This document shows positions 9,401-20,100 of a stretch of DNA of 64,000 nucleotides, piece after piece; position 1 is the stretch's first letter; every line of letters begins with the position of its first letter. Under the pieces are notes generated by a model. It did not search any database and was not told the DNA's origin. It saw nothing but the letters and a program-made list of their open reading frames with translations. The translations under genes and the position numbers were made by a program. The DNA is taken from the IMG/VR virus record IMGVR_UViG_3300017767_000001, positions 30,591-94,590 of that record. One strand, given 5' to 3'. Origin of the DNA: a virus.

Positions 9401-10979
9401 AGGAAAAATTCTTGATCAAGAAAAAAACGCACAGCTTGCTGCCATTGATCTAGAAGAAGAAATGTTAAAGATGCAACGAGAAGGAGTAGCGCTTCAGCTA
9501 GAGCTATTAGCTGCTCAAATAGAATTTGCGAATGAAAATGGTAAGTATGACGATTTGCTAGGAAGAGTAAGTGATCAAATAGGAAAAACTAGAGCATCAG
9601 CCGCAAACATTTCACTAGATTTTAAAAGAGACTTAGTCGAAGCAAAAACTGCAGCAGAACAAACTAATTTACAAAATGCAATAACAGATGCAGAACTAAC
9701 CCTAAAAGCATTAGACCCAATACAACAAGTAATGGAAGCATCTGCGGACGCATTTAGAACCGGACTTACTGACGGCATAAATGGAGCTTTCACTGCTTTG
9801 GCAGACGGCACAAAAACTGTTGGAGAAGCTCTTAAAGATGCAGCAAAGTCTATGTTGCAAACAATTCAAAAAGAAATTACACAGAGAATGATAGTAGATC
9901 CATTAATTGATGGATTGCTTGGGGAAGATAAGAATGGCCCAACTGCCGTTGCAGCCGCTCATACAAATGGAGCTACAGCAATTGCAAGTGCTATTAGCAC
10001 AGCCAGTTCTACAGCTACTAGTAATCAAAAGCAGGCACTAAATACTGCGAACAATAATATGAAAACTACTTTCTCTACAGGGGCAACTCAGCTTAAAACT
10101 GCTATAATAGAAGCATTAAATAGTGGAATACATTTAAAGTGCTGCGGTGATGAGTCTACTCCGCCTCCTCCCGATCCTACTTCTATAGCAGAAAATCCAA
10201 GCCAAGCAGTAAATGAAGCTTTAGGAGGAGGTGTTGGCGCTCAAGGCCCCGGTGCTGTAACAACTGAAAGCTCTGGAGGAGGTGCTCAAATTGTAAAGGC
10301 ATCTGATCCTGCAGGCCCAATGGAAGAAGTAGTTGTAAGAGCTCCTGCTATAAAAGGATTGAAAGGTTCGTTTAATAATTTTCTTGGCTCTTTTGGAGAT
10401 ATATTTGATAAGAATGCTGAGGGCGGATTTATGGAAAAATTAGGTATTGCATTTGAAAGCGGAGGAGGTTTATTCTCGTCTTTATTTGACTCTTTACCAA
10501 ATATGTTTTCAAATATCTTTGGAGCTCTTACAGGAGGAGGAGGAGGCGGCTTCGGTGGCATGCTCGGCTCCGCAATTGGTAGTATGTTTGGCCCTATTGG
10601 GGGTGCAGTAGGAGGAGCCCTGGGCGGACTATTAGGTTTTGCAGATGGAGGATACACGAAAAAGATTAGCGGATATTCTGCAGGAGGAATAGCAAAAGGA
10701 CCGCGAAGCGGATACCCTGCGATGCTGCATGGAAATGAAGCTGTAGTTCCTTTGCCTGATGGAAAAACTATACCGGTTGCTATGCAGGGCGGCGGTGGAC
10801 AACAAAATAATGTTACTGTAAATGTAAGTATTGATAATCAAGGAAATGCTCAATCTAGTACTTCAGCTAGTTCTCAAGAGGGGGCTAATGTTGGTAATCT
10901 CGTCGCAGCCGCAGTACAAAAAGAATTACAAAATCAAAAAAGATCGGGCGGAATACTTAATCCGTACGGAGTAGCATAA
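6471..10979 (+). CDS. Tape measure protein
   Basis: The 1502-residue product follows the chaperone pair and precedes the M-type minor tail gene, the fixed place of the tape measure. It is largely helical, with long Ala/Gln/Glu/Lys-rich stretches. Hydrophobic segments at about residues 72-92, 286-306 and 483-508 could become the membrane-inserting parts on DNA ejection. The last 250 residues are Gly-rich and end with the pattern typical of tape measure C termini: a GG-rich helix-breaking segment, an FADGGY loop and an Asn/Gln/Ser-rich tail. No lysozyme or peptidase motif is visible. At about 0.15 nm per residue the length predicts a tail of roughly 220 nm. The start overlaps the chaperone stop (TAATG), and the stop overlaps the next gene in the same way. 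Confidence 0.93.
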   Translation: MAKKIQIDIEVNGKMQKVTMSAKKLRKQLDAIDNAQTDVSKSSRDTSRNMQGLSKRTSNTTKEFSKMQQGMGGIVGVYATIAAQVFAVSAAFQFLKDASDVSNLIAGQKALGAVTGVAYQTITQSVRDATLGQLSFAEASRATAIGMASGLSPTQLEGLAKAAKNASITLGRDLTDSFNRLVRGTTKAEPELLDELGIVLRLDTALGKYADSIGVAVNELSAFQRSQAVANEVLSQAEDKFGAVEEILDPSVASLNRFINSFDNLINTLKVGLIDNLRPVFDFLSENTAALVGALTLFALPILRTILPNFKAWEETATKTFDNQQKGLKELNDQIKSYEIDLKKASKTQQDFERETAAAATRAVKESKTKMTRGEQSGMMFLTGQGKQDRVAAANAKKILDNAEAQLKLSADKRTSILRKMNAQQLTDMRASYNLRMAIIEEQNIGLLTEAEKIELMEKKKEAETKARSGRMGRFMTTAAKNIARGINAAFMAAGILGLISMVFSLGQELYNALFPASEEMKRLQSELDSTTDKFETLASEIDRMGDALRSDKVNLIDKVVILGNAANSADLKALIDDFTMLEAASKGTDANTAATTEAFNSLLSEISELSPELGRLSKAYAEGGDTQEEAGKKLKNYTEKLIESGQAVKTLPAATEAVTREITKLAEATQEVTSISALGRATQAQAEKSAAIVAGAEAALGIEKELLTADRERLAVLQKKAKAGQVGRRGQQQRRGAKAASAALQTEIAALEAAIKKDGRRLEAQQARNDEIQAFNTLIQESIATEKEAFDKANTKQLKSNSLRNAGLTLQGKLNNVTAGVLASEVKRDKILASQRVTQEALNRAVADTENDLAQQSIPRLQRQLELDKLATSEANTQLKIEQDNAALQRALLPIQEKQFALSADTALVSAQQQINKQLQDEIKARSQILDLVLDQEKKSFELEARIKKQENPFFNEERFLAEKNLAFAQKMAVEKGKILDQEKNAQLAAIDLEEEMLKMQREGVALQLELLAAQIEFANENGKYDDLLGRVSDQIGKTRASAANISLDFKRDLVEAKTAAEQTNLQNAITDAELTLKALDPIQQVMEASADAFRTGLTDGINGAFTALADGTKTVGEALKDAAKSMLQTIQKEITQRMIVDPLIDGLLGEDKNGPTAVAAAHTNGATAIASAISTASSTATSNQKQALNTANNNMKTTFSTGATQLKTAIIEALNSGIHLKCCGDESTPPPPDPTSIAENPSQAVNEALGGGVGAQGPGAVTTESSGGGAQIVKASDPAGPMEEVVVRAPAIKGLKGSFNNFLGSFGDIFDKNAEGGFMEKLGIAFESGGGLFSSLFDSLPNMFSNIFGALTGGGGGGFGGMLGSAIGSMFGPIGGAVGGALGGLLGFADGGYTKKISGYSAGGIAKGPRSGYPAMLHGNEAVVPLPDGKTIPVAMQGGGGQQNNVTVNVSIDNQGNAQSSTSASSQEGANVGNLVAAAVQKELQNQKRSGGILNPYGVA

Positions 10980-11470
10980 TGTCAAGAGCATTTGGATTTA
11001 ACATAGATAAGCCTCAAGGAACTGTAGGGATTCCAGGAAGACTTCTTACAGACTTGACAGCAAAATACCCTCAGCTGGATACGAGTACCCCGGATTCCGA
11101 AGGGTATCATACTATACTGGAAAAGCTATATCCCAGCGGTATCTCTAGTCGAGAAATAACTTTTGACAGAGGATTTTCAAGAGAATCAACTCATAGAGTT
11201 CTTACTGCAAGTTTTGGAGATGGCTATCAGCAAAGAGTTAGAGACGGTATAAACACAAAAGTTGATAAGTTTAGCGTAACTTTATCAAATAGAATTTGGC
11301 AAGAAATTGCATTAATTTCTTCATTTTTTGATGTAATTCATCCTCAAAGCTTTCAAATAAATATGGAAAGAGAAAACTTTAAAGTTGTACTTGACACCTA
11401 TTCTGTAATGGTTGGCCACGATGATGTACAGTCAATTAGTGCAGACCTCTCAAGAGTATATGAAGCATGA
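10979..11470 (+). CDS. Minor tail protein, lambda gpM-like
   Basis: The 163-residue product contains the family signature ASFGDGYQQRVRDG near its middle, shared by the lambda minor tail protein M family (Phage_min_tail). In lambda, M joins the tail tip to the distal tube. It is the first of five genes in the lambda order M-L-K-I-J. The start overlaps the tape measure stop as TAATG and the stop overlaps the next start as ATGA. The first 60 residues, before the family core, appear to be an extra N-terminal extension. Confidence 0.85.
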   Translation: MSRAFGFNIDKPQGTVGIPGRLLTDLTAKYPQLDTSTPDSEGYHTILEKLYPSGISSREITFDRGFSRESTHRVLTASFGDGYQQRVRDGINTKVDKFSVTLSNRIWQEIALISSFFDVIHPQSFQINMERENFKVVLDTYSVMVGHDDVQSISADLSRVYEA

Positions 11471-12690
11471 GCCAGAATATAATTGCAAAAGAAGCACAAG
11501 CATTACAACTTGCCTCTGACGAGGCTATTGTAAGTTTATTTGAGTTTTCTGGATTTGGTACTGTTTTATATTTTCATGCAGAAAATACGCATGAAGATAT
11601 TTATTGGAATACTAATGCATATGAAGCTTTTCCTATGATCGTAGAGGGCATTGAAAAACACGCAGATGGAGCCTCTGCTAGGCCCACATTAATAATGCCA
11701 AATGTTGAAAGTTTATTTAAGTCAGGTTCAAAATTTGATACAGATGGAGTAGCAAATCAAAATTCTTTTCTCGCAGAAGATTTATTAGGTAAAAGAATAA
11801 CAATTAGAAAAACACTTTCTAAATATGTTAGCCAAGGAACAAATACGAATCAAAGTCCTTTTGAATTTCCAAAAGCCGAATATGTAATTGATAGAATTGC
11901 ACAAAAGACTGCGCTTTCTTTGACATTAGAACTAGCAAGCCCATTTGAATTAGTAAATGTTAAAGTTCCTAGTAGAGTTGTAACTGGAAAATATTGCCCT
12001 TGGGTGTATAAAGGATGGACTCTTGGGAATACTGATGTAAGAAGTGCATGCCACTGGAGTACGAAAGTAAGTGGATTAGATGTAAATGGGAATGAAGTAA
12101 CAGATATACACTTATTTTTTACAATAGACGACGAACCTTTGGTGCATGAAAATGTAATATCTTCTACAAATTTGTCTGCTTGGAATGCAAACACCACATA
12201 CTCACTAGATTCAGTTATTACTCATGATAATCTTAAATGGCAGTCTTTTTCTGATGACAATGTAGGTAATACGCCGAGTGACAACAGCGCTCACTGGAGA
12301 GTTGTAAGAACATATAGAACGTATAATGTTGCAACTCCTTATGAGACAAATTCTACAGATGGAAGAAAAAGTGATTATGCAGTAGAATTAATAAATAATA
12401 ATGTTCCTGTTGTTTTTCGATGTGTAAGAGATCACACTAATAAACAACCTTCACAAAATCCCGGGTTCTGGGTACAAGCAGATGTTTGTGGAAAGCTATT
12501 GTCTTCTTGTAAAGCTCGTTACCAAGCTACAAATATTTCTAGTGGAGGAGGTAACAACGGAGCTAGTATTCTAGCGTTTACTACTATAGGAACGAGCCCA
12601 GGTATAAAACACGGAATGGCTACAGCAAAATTTAATACAGCAATAACTTTACCTTTTGGAGGGTTCCCTGGAACTCGAAGCTTTAGATGA
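11467..12690 (+). CDS. Minor tail protein, lambda gpL-like, with carbohydrate-binding insertion
   Basis: The 407-residue product has the N-terminal beta domain and Cys-containing C-terminal domain of gpL, which forms part of the tail-tip ring and holds a [4Fe-4S] cluster. Four candidate ligands are C177 (KYCPW), C195 (SACHW), C341 (DVCGK) and C348 (SSCKAR). The last pair keeps the 7-residue spacing of lambda. Between C195 and C341 lie about 145 residues, far more than in lambda. This insertion contains two tandem units of the type W..NTTYSLDSVITHDNLKW...N.P...S.HW, a pattern of type 5/12 carbohydrate-binding (chitin-binding-like) modules; the second, less perfect unit ends in NPGFWVQ. Overlaps with both neighbours are of the ATGA type. 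Confidence 0.85.
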   Translation: MSQNIIAKEAQALQLASDEAIVSLFEFSGFGTVLYFHAENTHEDIYWNTNAYEAFPMIVEGIEKHADGASARPTLIMPNVESLFKSGSKFDTDGVANQNSFLAEDLLGKRITIRKTLSKYVSQGTNTNQSPFEFPKAEYVIDRIAQKTALSLTLELASPFELVNVKVPSRVVTGKYCPWVYKGWTLGNTDVRSACHWSTKVSGLDVNGNEVTDIHLFFTIDDEPLVHENVISSTNLSAWNANTTYSLDSVITHDNLKWQSFSDDNVGNTPSDNSAHWRVVRTYRTYNVATPYETNSTDGRKSDYAVELINNNVPVVFRCVRDHTNKQPSQNPGFWVQADVCGKLLSSCKARYQATNISSGGGNNGASILAFTTIGTSPGIKHGMATAKFNTAITLPFGGFPGTRSFR

Positions 12691-13391
12691 TTCAAGACTT
12701 TATACATGAAATAGAATCTCATTTTTTTAGAGAATACCCAAAAGAAGCTTGTGGAGTTTTAGCAGTACAAAAAGGAAAAGCTAAATGGATTCCTTGTACA
12801 AATATAGCTGAAGACGATGATGATTTTTTATTTGACTCAAAAGAGTATCTTAAAATTTCTTTAACTTCCGATATTATAGGAATTGTACATAATCACCCAG
12901 ATGCGAGTCCAGAGCCAAGTGATTTTGATATTAAAAACTGCAATGCGCTAGGAGTACCTTACTATATATTTTCTTACCCAGAAATGGATCTTAATGTTCT
13001 TACCCCCGAAAAGAATGTAACAGAGCTATATGGTAGGGAGTATTCTTTTGGAGTTGCAGATTGTTTTGAAGCAATGAGGGATTATTTAAAAACACAAAAT
13101 ATAGAAATTCCTGCTAGAATTCCTTTTGAAGATAATTGGTTTAATAAAGATTTAGATTACTTTTGTCCTGATGTAATAAAAGAATGGGGAGGACAAGAAA
13201 TTTCTTTAGACGAACTACAAAAAAATGATGTTCTTACGTTCTGTGTGCAATCAAATGTTGCAAATCATTGCGGAGTATATTTAGGGGCAGAATCTTTTTA
13301 TCACCATGCAGTAGGACGACTCTCCTGCAGAGAAAATTTATATCCTTTCTGGATAAAGTATATAGACAGAGCATATAGATATGTTGCGTAA
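12687..13391 (+). CDS. Tail tip protein, lambda gpK-like: JAMM peptidase plus NlpC/P60 domain
   Basis: The 234-residue product has two recognisable domains. The N-terminal half is a JAB1/MPN metallopeptidase: E20, then H68-x-H70-P with S78 and D81, the complete JAMM zinc motif. The C-terminal half is an NlpC/P60 cysteine peptidase with C126 (in VADCFEAMRDY), H194 (NHCGVYLG) and a nearby His at 206 or 207 as likely third residue. This matches lambda gpK, a tail-tip component thought to process tail or cell-wall substrates. All catalytic residues are present, so both activities are plausible. The start overlaps L as ATGA, and the stop lies 11 bases inside the next gene. Confidence 0.9.
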   Translation: MIQDFIHEIESHFFREYPKEACGVLAVQKGKAKWIPCTNIAEDDDDFLFDSKEYLKISLTSDIIGIVHNHPDASPEPSDFDIKNCNALGVPYYIFSYPEMDLNVLTPEKNVTELYGREYSFGVADCFEAMRDYLKTQNIEIPARIPFEDNWFNKDLDYFCPDVIKEWGGQEISLDELQKNDVLTFCVQSNVANHCGVYLGAESFYHHAVGRLSCRENLYPFWIKYIDRAYRYVA

Positions 13392-14139
13392 CGCTTACTT
13401 ACACGGAGAACTCGGGGATAAGTTTGTACCTCACTTTGAAATTGACTGTGATACTCCTGCGGACGTATTCAAGTGCTTAAAAGCAAATTATCCTGATTTT
13501 ACAGACTACTTTATGCAAAAAGCAGATGAAGGTGTAGGATACCATATAGAAGTAGCAGGAGTAGAGCTAGAGTACGCTGAAGAATTATTGATGGATATAA
13601 AAGAAGGAGATATAATTATAACTCCTGTCCCAGCAGGCTCTAAAGGTGTAGGAAAAATTTTAGCCGCTATTGCTATTGTAGCTATTGCTATTTATGCTCC
13701 TTATTTATACTATGGAGGTACTGCAGGGCTTAGTGCAGCAATCTCTGCAACAGCAGCAGGAAATTTTGCAGCTGTAGCAAGTTTGGGCATGGCATTAGGT
13801 GGCACTTATACAATGATGGCAATTGGTTTTGCAGCTAATCTAGCAATAGCGGGTGTACAAGAAATGATGGCACCAGACCCCTCTGTAGATACACAATCAA
13901 ACGATGAAGCCTACCTTTTTAATGGGGCACAACAAAATATTCAATCTGGAGATCCTGTCCCAGTGCTTTATGGTAGACTAAAAGTACCCGGACAGCCAAT
14001 AAGTTTTGAAATAATTGGAGAGTCAGCGACTCAAGGATACGGAATAATGGGAGCGGACGGAGAAAGTGTCGGTGGCGCTACATATAGCGTTCTAAAAACT
14101 TCTAAAGACTTTAATTTTGTAAGATTTTCGGAGACATAA
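13381..14139 (+). CDS. Tail assembly protein, lambda gpI-like
   Basis: The 252-residue product starts with the family pattern of a short strand (NAYLHGELGDKF), then a helix that reads VFKCLKANYPDF, as in lambda tail assembly protein I. Residues about 90-160 contain two hydrophobic Ala/Ile-rich segments flanking a Tyr-rich turn, also typical of the family and possibly membrane-active. The C-terminal part reads VPVLYGRLKVPGQPIS, a conserved motif. In lambda, I is needed for tip assembly but its role is unclear. It lies between K and J as expected. Confidence 0.87.
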   Translation: MLRNAYLHGELGDKFVPHFEIDCDTPADVFKCLKANYPDFTDYFMQKADEGVGYHIEVAGVELEYAEELLMDIKEGDIIITPVPAGSKGVGKILAAIAIVAIAIYAPYLYYGGTAGLSAAISATAAGNFAAVASLGMALGGTYTMMAIGFAANLAIAGVQEMMAPDPSVDTQSNDEAYLFNGAQQNIQSGDPVPVLYGRLKVPGQPISFEIIGESATQGYGIMGADGESVGGATYSVLKTSKDFNFVRFSET

Positions 14140-14140
14140 A

Positions 14141-17100
14141 ATGGTAATGCCTTCAATAGATTGGAAGGGCCCTAACTGGGTAGCTCAAGGTAGTATAGAA
14201 GGAGCTTCCAGTACTGAGCAAGTAATTGGTATTACGGATATAATTTCAGAAGGGCCCATTGCAGGACTTGCAAAGGGAGGGGGGAGTATTTACTTAAATA
14301 ATGACTCTCTATTTACTGATGAAGAAACTGTATTTGCGTCAACCGTAGGACTTACCGCTAGTTCTGACCATGCTTCTGGATCTGGGCCTAATATAGTTAT
14401 AAATGATTTTGAGAAACAAAGTTTTAACTGGAGCCCTTCGCAAGACGAGTTAAATACTTTAACAAGATTTATTTGCATTCATAATTTTCGAGAGTTTGGT
14501 GATGGAGTCACCGGAGTCGGGGCCACAAATAGCACATTTAGTATTAACTCAAGCAGTGCTGCTGTAGGAGGCCACCAAGCATGGCAGCAACCTGCAGGAT
14601 TTAATATAATAATTGACGGGGATTTTTCTTTATTTCCTGACGGAGCTATAGTAGACAAACATCATTTTACATTACAAAATATTCAGAATAATGATGGTCT
14701 TGTAACAATTAAAGATCCTTCTTCAGACAGAAAATTAACTGGATATGCTACTAATATTAATGGTAATAAAGATCAATTAACTGTTAAAGTATTGCTTCCA
14801 AATTTAGACAACCATCAATGGCTTAACGAAACAGATGCAAATGGAAACAATAAAATAATAATAAGTCTTTCTGTTTTTGTTAAAATTAGTTCAATTAATG
14901 GGAATGAGATTACTTTAACAGGACAAATTGGAATTTTTGAAAAATGTCGATTTAGTTTTACTAAGCCTCAGTATAAAGATGGTTCCTCTGCAAATTCTTA
15001 TAATCGTAAAGTACGATCCTCTACCTTTCAATTTGTTCCCGGAACAAAAGACCAACAGCCTTTAAAAACTCTAGCGGATAGCCCGGGGTCAAGTACTGTA
15101 GCGCTTCCAGGACTGCCATCGCTAGAACTAGGAGTAGTGCAAACTATAACACATACCGGAGCTCAAGCGGGAGAAATCGACGAAATACAGCTTCTCTTTA
15201 GGTATAATAGCGGATTATACACAATAAATACTGAAAGCGGAGATAAAGAAAATGCAGGCGCAGGATATGTAATTAAACTAGAAACTCAGGGCTCTGTTAA
15301 TGCTCAGGGGGTTATTTCTTGGGACGATCAAGGATTCCTTGATGGCAATATGACAATGACCACAGGAGAGTATAGTTTAGCAAATCAATTAATAAATGGG
15401 TATGATGGGGTTAGCGGAGGAGACTCAGGCTCTCCTGTGACTTTAGGAGGGCCTGAAAATTCAAGTTCAGGAGTAAAATTTGATGGCCCATCAGGACCAA
15501 ATACAAATTTGTTACTAGAAGGTACTCCTATTTTTGGACATGGAGGAAAACATGTTGGCCCTGTAAGTTTTACACATACAATAAATTTAGAGCCCTTTCA
15601 GCCTTTTAGCGGTTTTAGACTAAAAGTTTGCAGAATTACAGCGAGTCAAAATACTACAGACGATGCTTTTGGTCGTGCACATACTTGGGGAAATCGAGAC
15701 TCAAGAACAAAGCTAGGATATAGAGGCTCAGACGTAGATAAGTGGCAGGCTATTCAAGCAGGTGGAATTAGTGGTGCTTTTGGAATCATAAAAGAAAAAC
15801 TTAATTTTCCTTATACGGCTTTAGCAAATGTAACTTTTAGTAGCAGACAGTTTGATAGTGTTCCTACTCGAATGTATGACTGTTTTGGCATGCTCGTAAA
15901 AGTGCCGTCAAATTATACCACACGAGAAGAAACTGGATTGGTAGTAACTCCTGCTCCAGGAACTTTAGAAAAAGTTGGAAGTCTACCTTCGCCTCATAGA
16001 TTATATAGCGGACTTTTTACAGGTCAATTTCGAGAAGAAAAAGTATGGACAGATAATCCTGCATGGATTTTTTACGATATTCTTACAAACAATAGATATG
16101 GAGTTGGAGAATTTGTACAAACTTCAGATATTGATATTTATTCTTTATATAAGATTGCACGGTATTGTGATGAGCTTGTTTCTGACGGAAAAGGAGGAGT
16201 AGAGCCTCGGTTTAGGGCAAACTTATATATTCAAAAAGCTACCGATGTTTACAAAGTACTAAAAGATATGGCTACCATTTTTAGAGGTATGCTTTATTGG
16301 ATGGATGGCCAACTTACTCCTGTAATTGACGAAGCAAAAGCTCCTACATATACTTTTAATAGATCCAATGTAGTAGATGGAGCTTTTAGCTATGAGCAAA
16401 CAGGTACTAAAACAAGAACAAATCAAGTTGTAGTTCAATGGAATAATCCGGAGAACGACTATAAATTAGAACCTCTATTTGTAGAAGATAGAGAAAATAT
16501 CATCAAAACAGGACAAATTGTAAAATCAGAATCTGTAGCATTTGGCTGTACCTCAGAAGGACAAGCTATTCGCTATGGGAGGTGGAAACTATGGACTGCA
16601 CTCAATCAAACAGAAATAGTTTCTTTTAAAAGCGCATTAAATGCAGCTTTTATTGCTCCTGGCGATATTGTAAATATTCAAGATAATCATGACTATGGCT
16701 TTGCTTTTGGAGGCAGAATTTCTAATGCAAGTTATTCTTCCGGAAATACCACTATAACTCTTGATCGAGATATTTCTGTAGATCCAGAGTCGGGAAGCCA
16801 TACAAATATAGGAAGTGCAGGGACTTATACTCTTGCACTTTTGGTAGCAGAAAGAAAAGTTGTTGCAGCAAAAGACTGTAAAATTTGGGATAGTAGTACT
16901 ACTCCAGCAGCATATAAAAATTTCAAGAAAGGAGACGTTGTAACTAAATGGTGGAATGGCACTACTCAAATAGAAGTCGATCAACCTAGTGGTTGGAGCA
17001 ATGATCAATTTGAACAGTATACAGCAGATTCTTGGACTGCTCCGACTAATGTACCTGCTGGCGAAGACGAGCCAGTTCCTTTACATTTAGAATACGCAGA

Positions 17101-20100
17101 CGCACATAGAATACAAGATGTAACTTGCACAGCAAATGATCCTAACGGAAATGTTTTAACAATACAAAATCCTGCTGGTGTTCCTGTATTTGGAAGCCAA
17201 GCAGAGGCAGATAGAGTTGTTCAAGGGGGTATTTGGGCTCTCAAAGATGAGAATGAAACAACAGCTTCTTATAAAACATATAAAGTTTTAAATATTGTTC
17301 ATGAAGATGACAATAGTTATGCAATTACTGCAGTAGAATATTTTGATACAAAATTTGATATAATTGAAACAAACTTTACTACTGCTGTTCCTGACCCTTT
17401 ATTCCCAGTCGAAGATCCTGATAGCGTCTTGCCCGCGCCTAGAGGTCTTCGAGTATTTCGTTCTCCTCGAGCTGCAGACCCGGGAGAAGAGCTAGTTATA
17501 AAATGGGAGCCCCCTGCGGGGGAGTATGCAGAAACTGTATCAGGATATTCTATCTCTTGTAACATTCCAGGAATATTAGAAGAAGAAACCACAGCAGAAA
17601 CCTATAAAGAATTTAGTAAAGTTCCTGATGGAAAATATACTGTTTCTATACAAGCGTATTCTGCAACAGGCAAAAAATCTCGACCTACTTCAATTACTTT
17701 TTTTGTATATGATGTATATGGAGGAACAGCAGAAAGATATAAGTACATTTTAAAAGGGGGAAAGGTTAGCGCACCCTCGGTAGTTACTAATGATCTGACA
17801 TCAACTCCCATAAATCAAAAATTTAGATTTGAACAAGATCCTTTATATATTCTCTCTAATAATGACACTTCCTCTACCGGTACCGGAAAAGAACTTAATA
17901 TAGGGGGTACTGGACTCGACTATAGTATATTAGGAAATTTTACCGGCTCCACTTGGTTCGGTGAGGCGCAGACTGACAAAACTGAAGCGTATGTATTTCT
18001 ACGTAATTATAAAACAACACCTAATCTTCGACTAATAAATTATGTGCAAGACAGTGCCTTAGGACTAGATTATTGGTATGATCAATCTTTAGCCACCCAA
18101 AAACATTATAACGATAATGAAGTTTTTAATCATTTTCCTGGTAGTCCTGATATATGGGATCAGCAAAATGGGAAAGTCACACTAGAAAGCGGGTCTCCTA
18201 AAGTTACAGGAGCAGGCACCACCTGTAATTTCTTGACTGCATACTCTCCCACAAATGTAATAAAATTCAATGATGGCATGGCGGCAAAAGTAGCCTATGT
18301 AGAAGATGATAGATGCCTATATATTGATAGAGTATTTACTTTTAAAACTCATTCAATAACTTCTGCGGAGGTTCTAACAAGTGGAAATGTCGGAAATGTT
18401 AAGTATATAGCACCGGGACATGATTTTGTTGTAGGAGATTATGTAACCATTGAAGGCATGAGCAACTCTGATTTTAACTCAGATCAGACAACTCATCATT
18501 CAAAGTTTAAAATCGTTGCAGTACAGCATAACCAATATAATGATGCAGGAAGTTTAACAACTAATGGCTACTTTGAAACGCGACCACGACTTGGTTCTAA
18601 TGGCCAGTCTCTTACTGGGTCTTCAGCAGTAAATACAGGCGCTAACGCAACTACTGCTATTGGAAATGGAAAAACTGGAAACGATGCTGTTTATTCAAAC
18701 CACTTTAAGGATGAACTAAGTGTAGATTATTCTCGAGATTTTTTAATAGGAATAATTACTAACACAGGCTCATTCACTAATTACTGTACTTTAGACCCGG
18801 ATATTGGCAGGCCAAGAGCAGTTGTTCTTGACTCTAATTTTTCTACTCTTAACTATAATACTGTAGGAGCTAGTGGAGGAACTATAACCAATGAATTGCA
18901 AAGTCCTTACACAGATCTTACTTTAACTGGTGTAGCAATTGGTTTTGAAGCCCCTCAATTTAAAGTAACAGGGAACTTTTTACCAAATTCAACGTATAGT
19001 GAAGATACTGCATTTGCTGATGTTACTAATTTTGCCACCGGACAATTTACGAAACAAATAGCAGGTGCTTCTTCAGATTCAGATGAAGTACCCGCATTTT
19101 CTTCTCTCCCTTTAGAATTTTCAGTAATTGTTCGTGAAAAATTTGATCCTGATAATGCGGCGAAGCAAGTAACTCAAACAATTAAAATTTTTGGTGTAAA
19201 GGATGGAGCTTCTGGCACAGAAGGCAGAACTGTATCTATTTTAGGAGATGATAGCTCAGTAAGATACGATAGTTCAAATGCAAATCCGGACCCAAGCTCA
19301 ATAGTATTTACTGCTACTGCTTTTAATTTTCCTGCTCCGACAACTGACGATGACGGAGCCTACATTAGATTTAAAGATCATAATGGAAATATTTTACAAG
19401 ATTGGACAGCCATAAATACTGATGGAGTAGCTACCTATACTTTAAACTCGAGCTCATCAATAGTAATTAATGGAACAGCCACAAATCTTGGATACGGAGA
19501 CGGACGACCCTCCGGCACAGATTTTAGACCAAAATATGTAGAAGCAGAAGCGTCTCTTGATATAAATCCACGAGTTGTTTCCGCAACTGATAGTACTCCT
19601 ATTCTTTACATAACAGATAATTCAACTGGGCTAAATGTAAACTTTCCAAATAATACTTACCCAATCGACTCTGCAAGTGATGGGACTATTTCAACCTCTA
19701 CTCTTTCCGGCTCTGGTGGTACAATGGAAGTATTCATAGGAAACCAAGTAGGAAAGTATGTAGGTACAAATGATGGTACAGCAAATAAAAATAATAGTGC
19801 TATTAATTTAAATCCTGGTGAGTGGTATATTTCGAACGTACAATCTTCTGATTCCGATTTAACAGCAGGTAATATTTCATATGGGGGAGGAACAAATGGT
19901 AATCAAATTATTACTATTGCTGATGCTAGTTTTAATACTGGTGGAAATGGTCTTAACAATTCCGAAACAATCACTTGGACCATAACCGGCGCGGATTCTG
20001 CCTCAACGACTCTCACTACTAACGTTCAACAATCTTTGTTCAAAAACAAACCCGGAATAAATGCTACCCCAGCTTCGCCCGGAGAGGATGCTTATAATGT

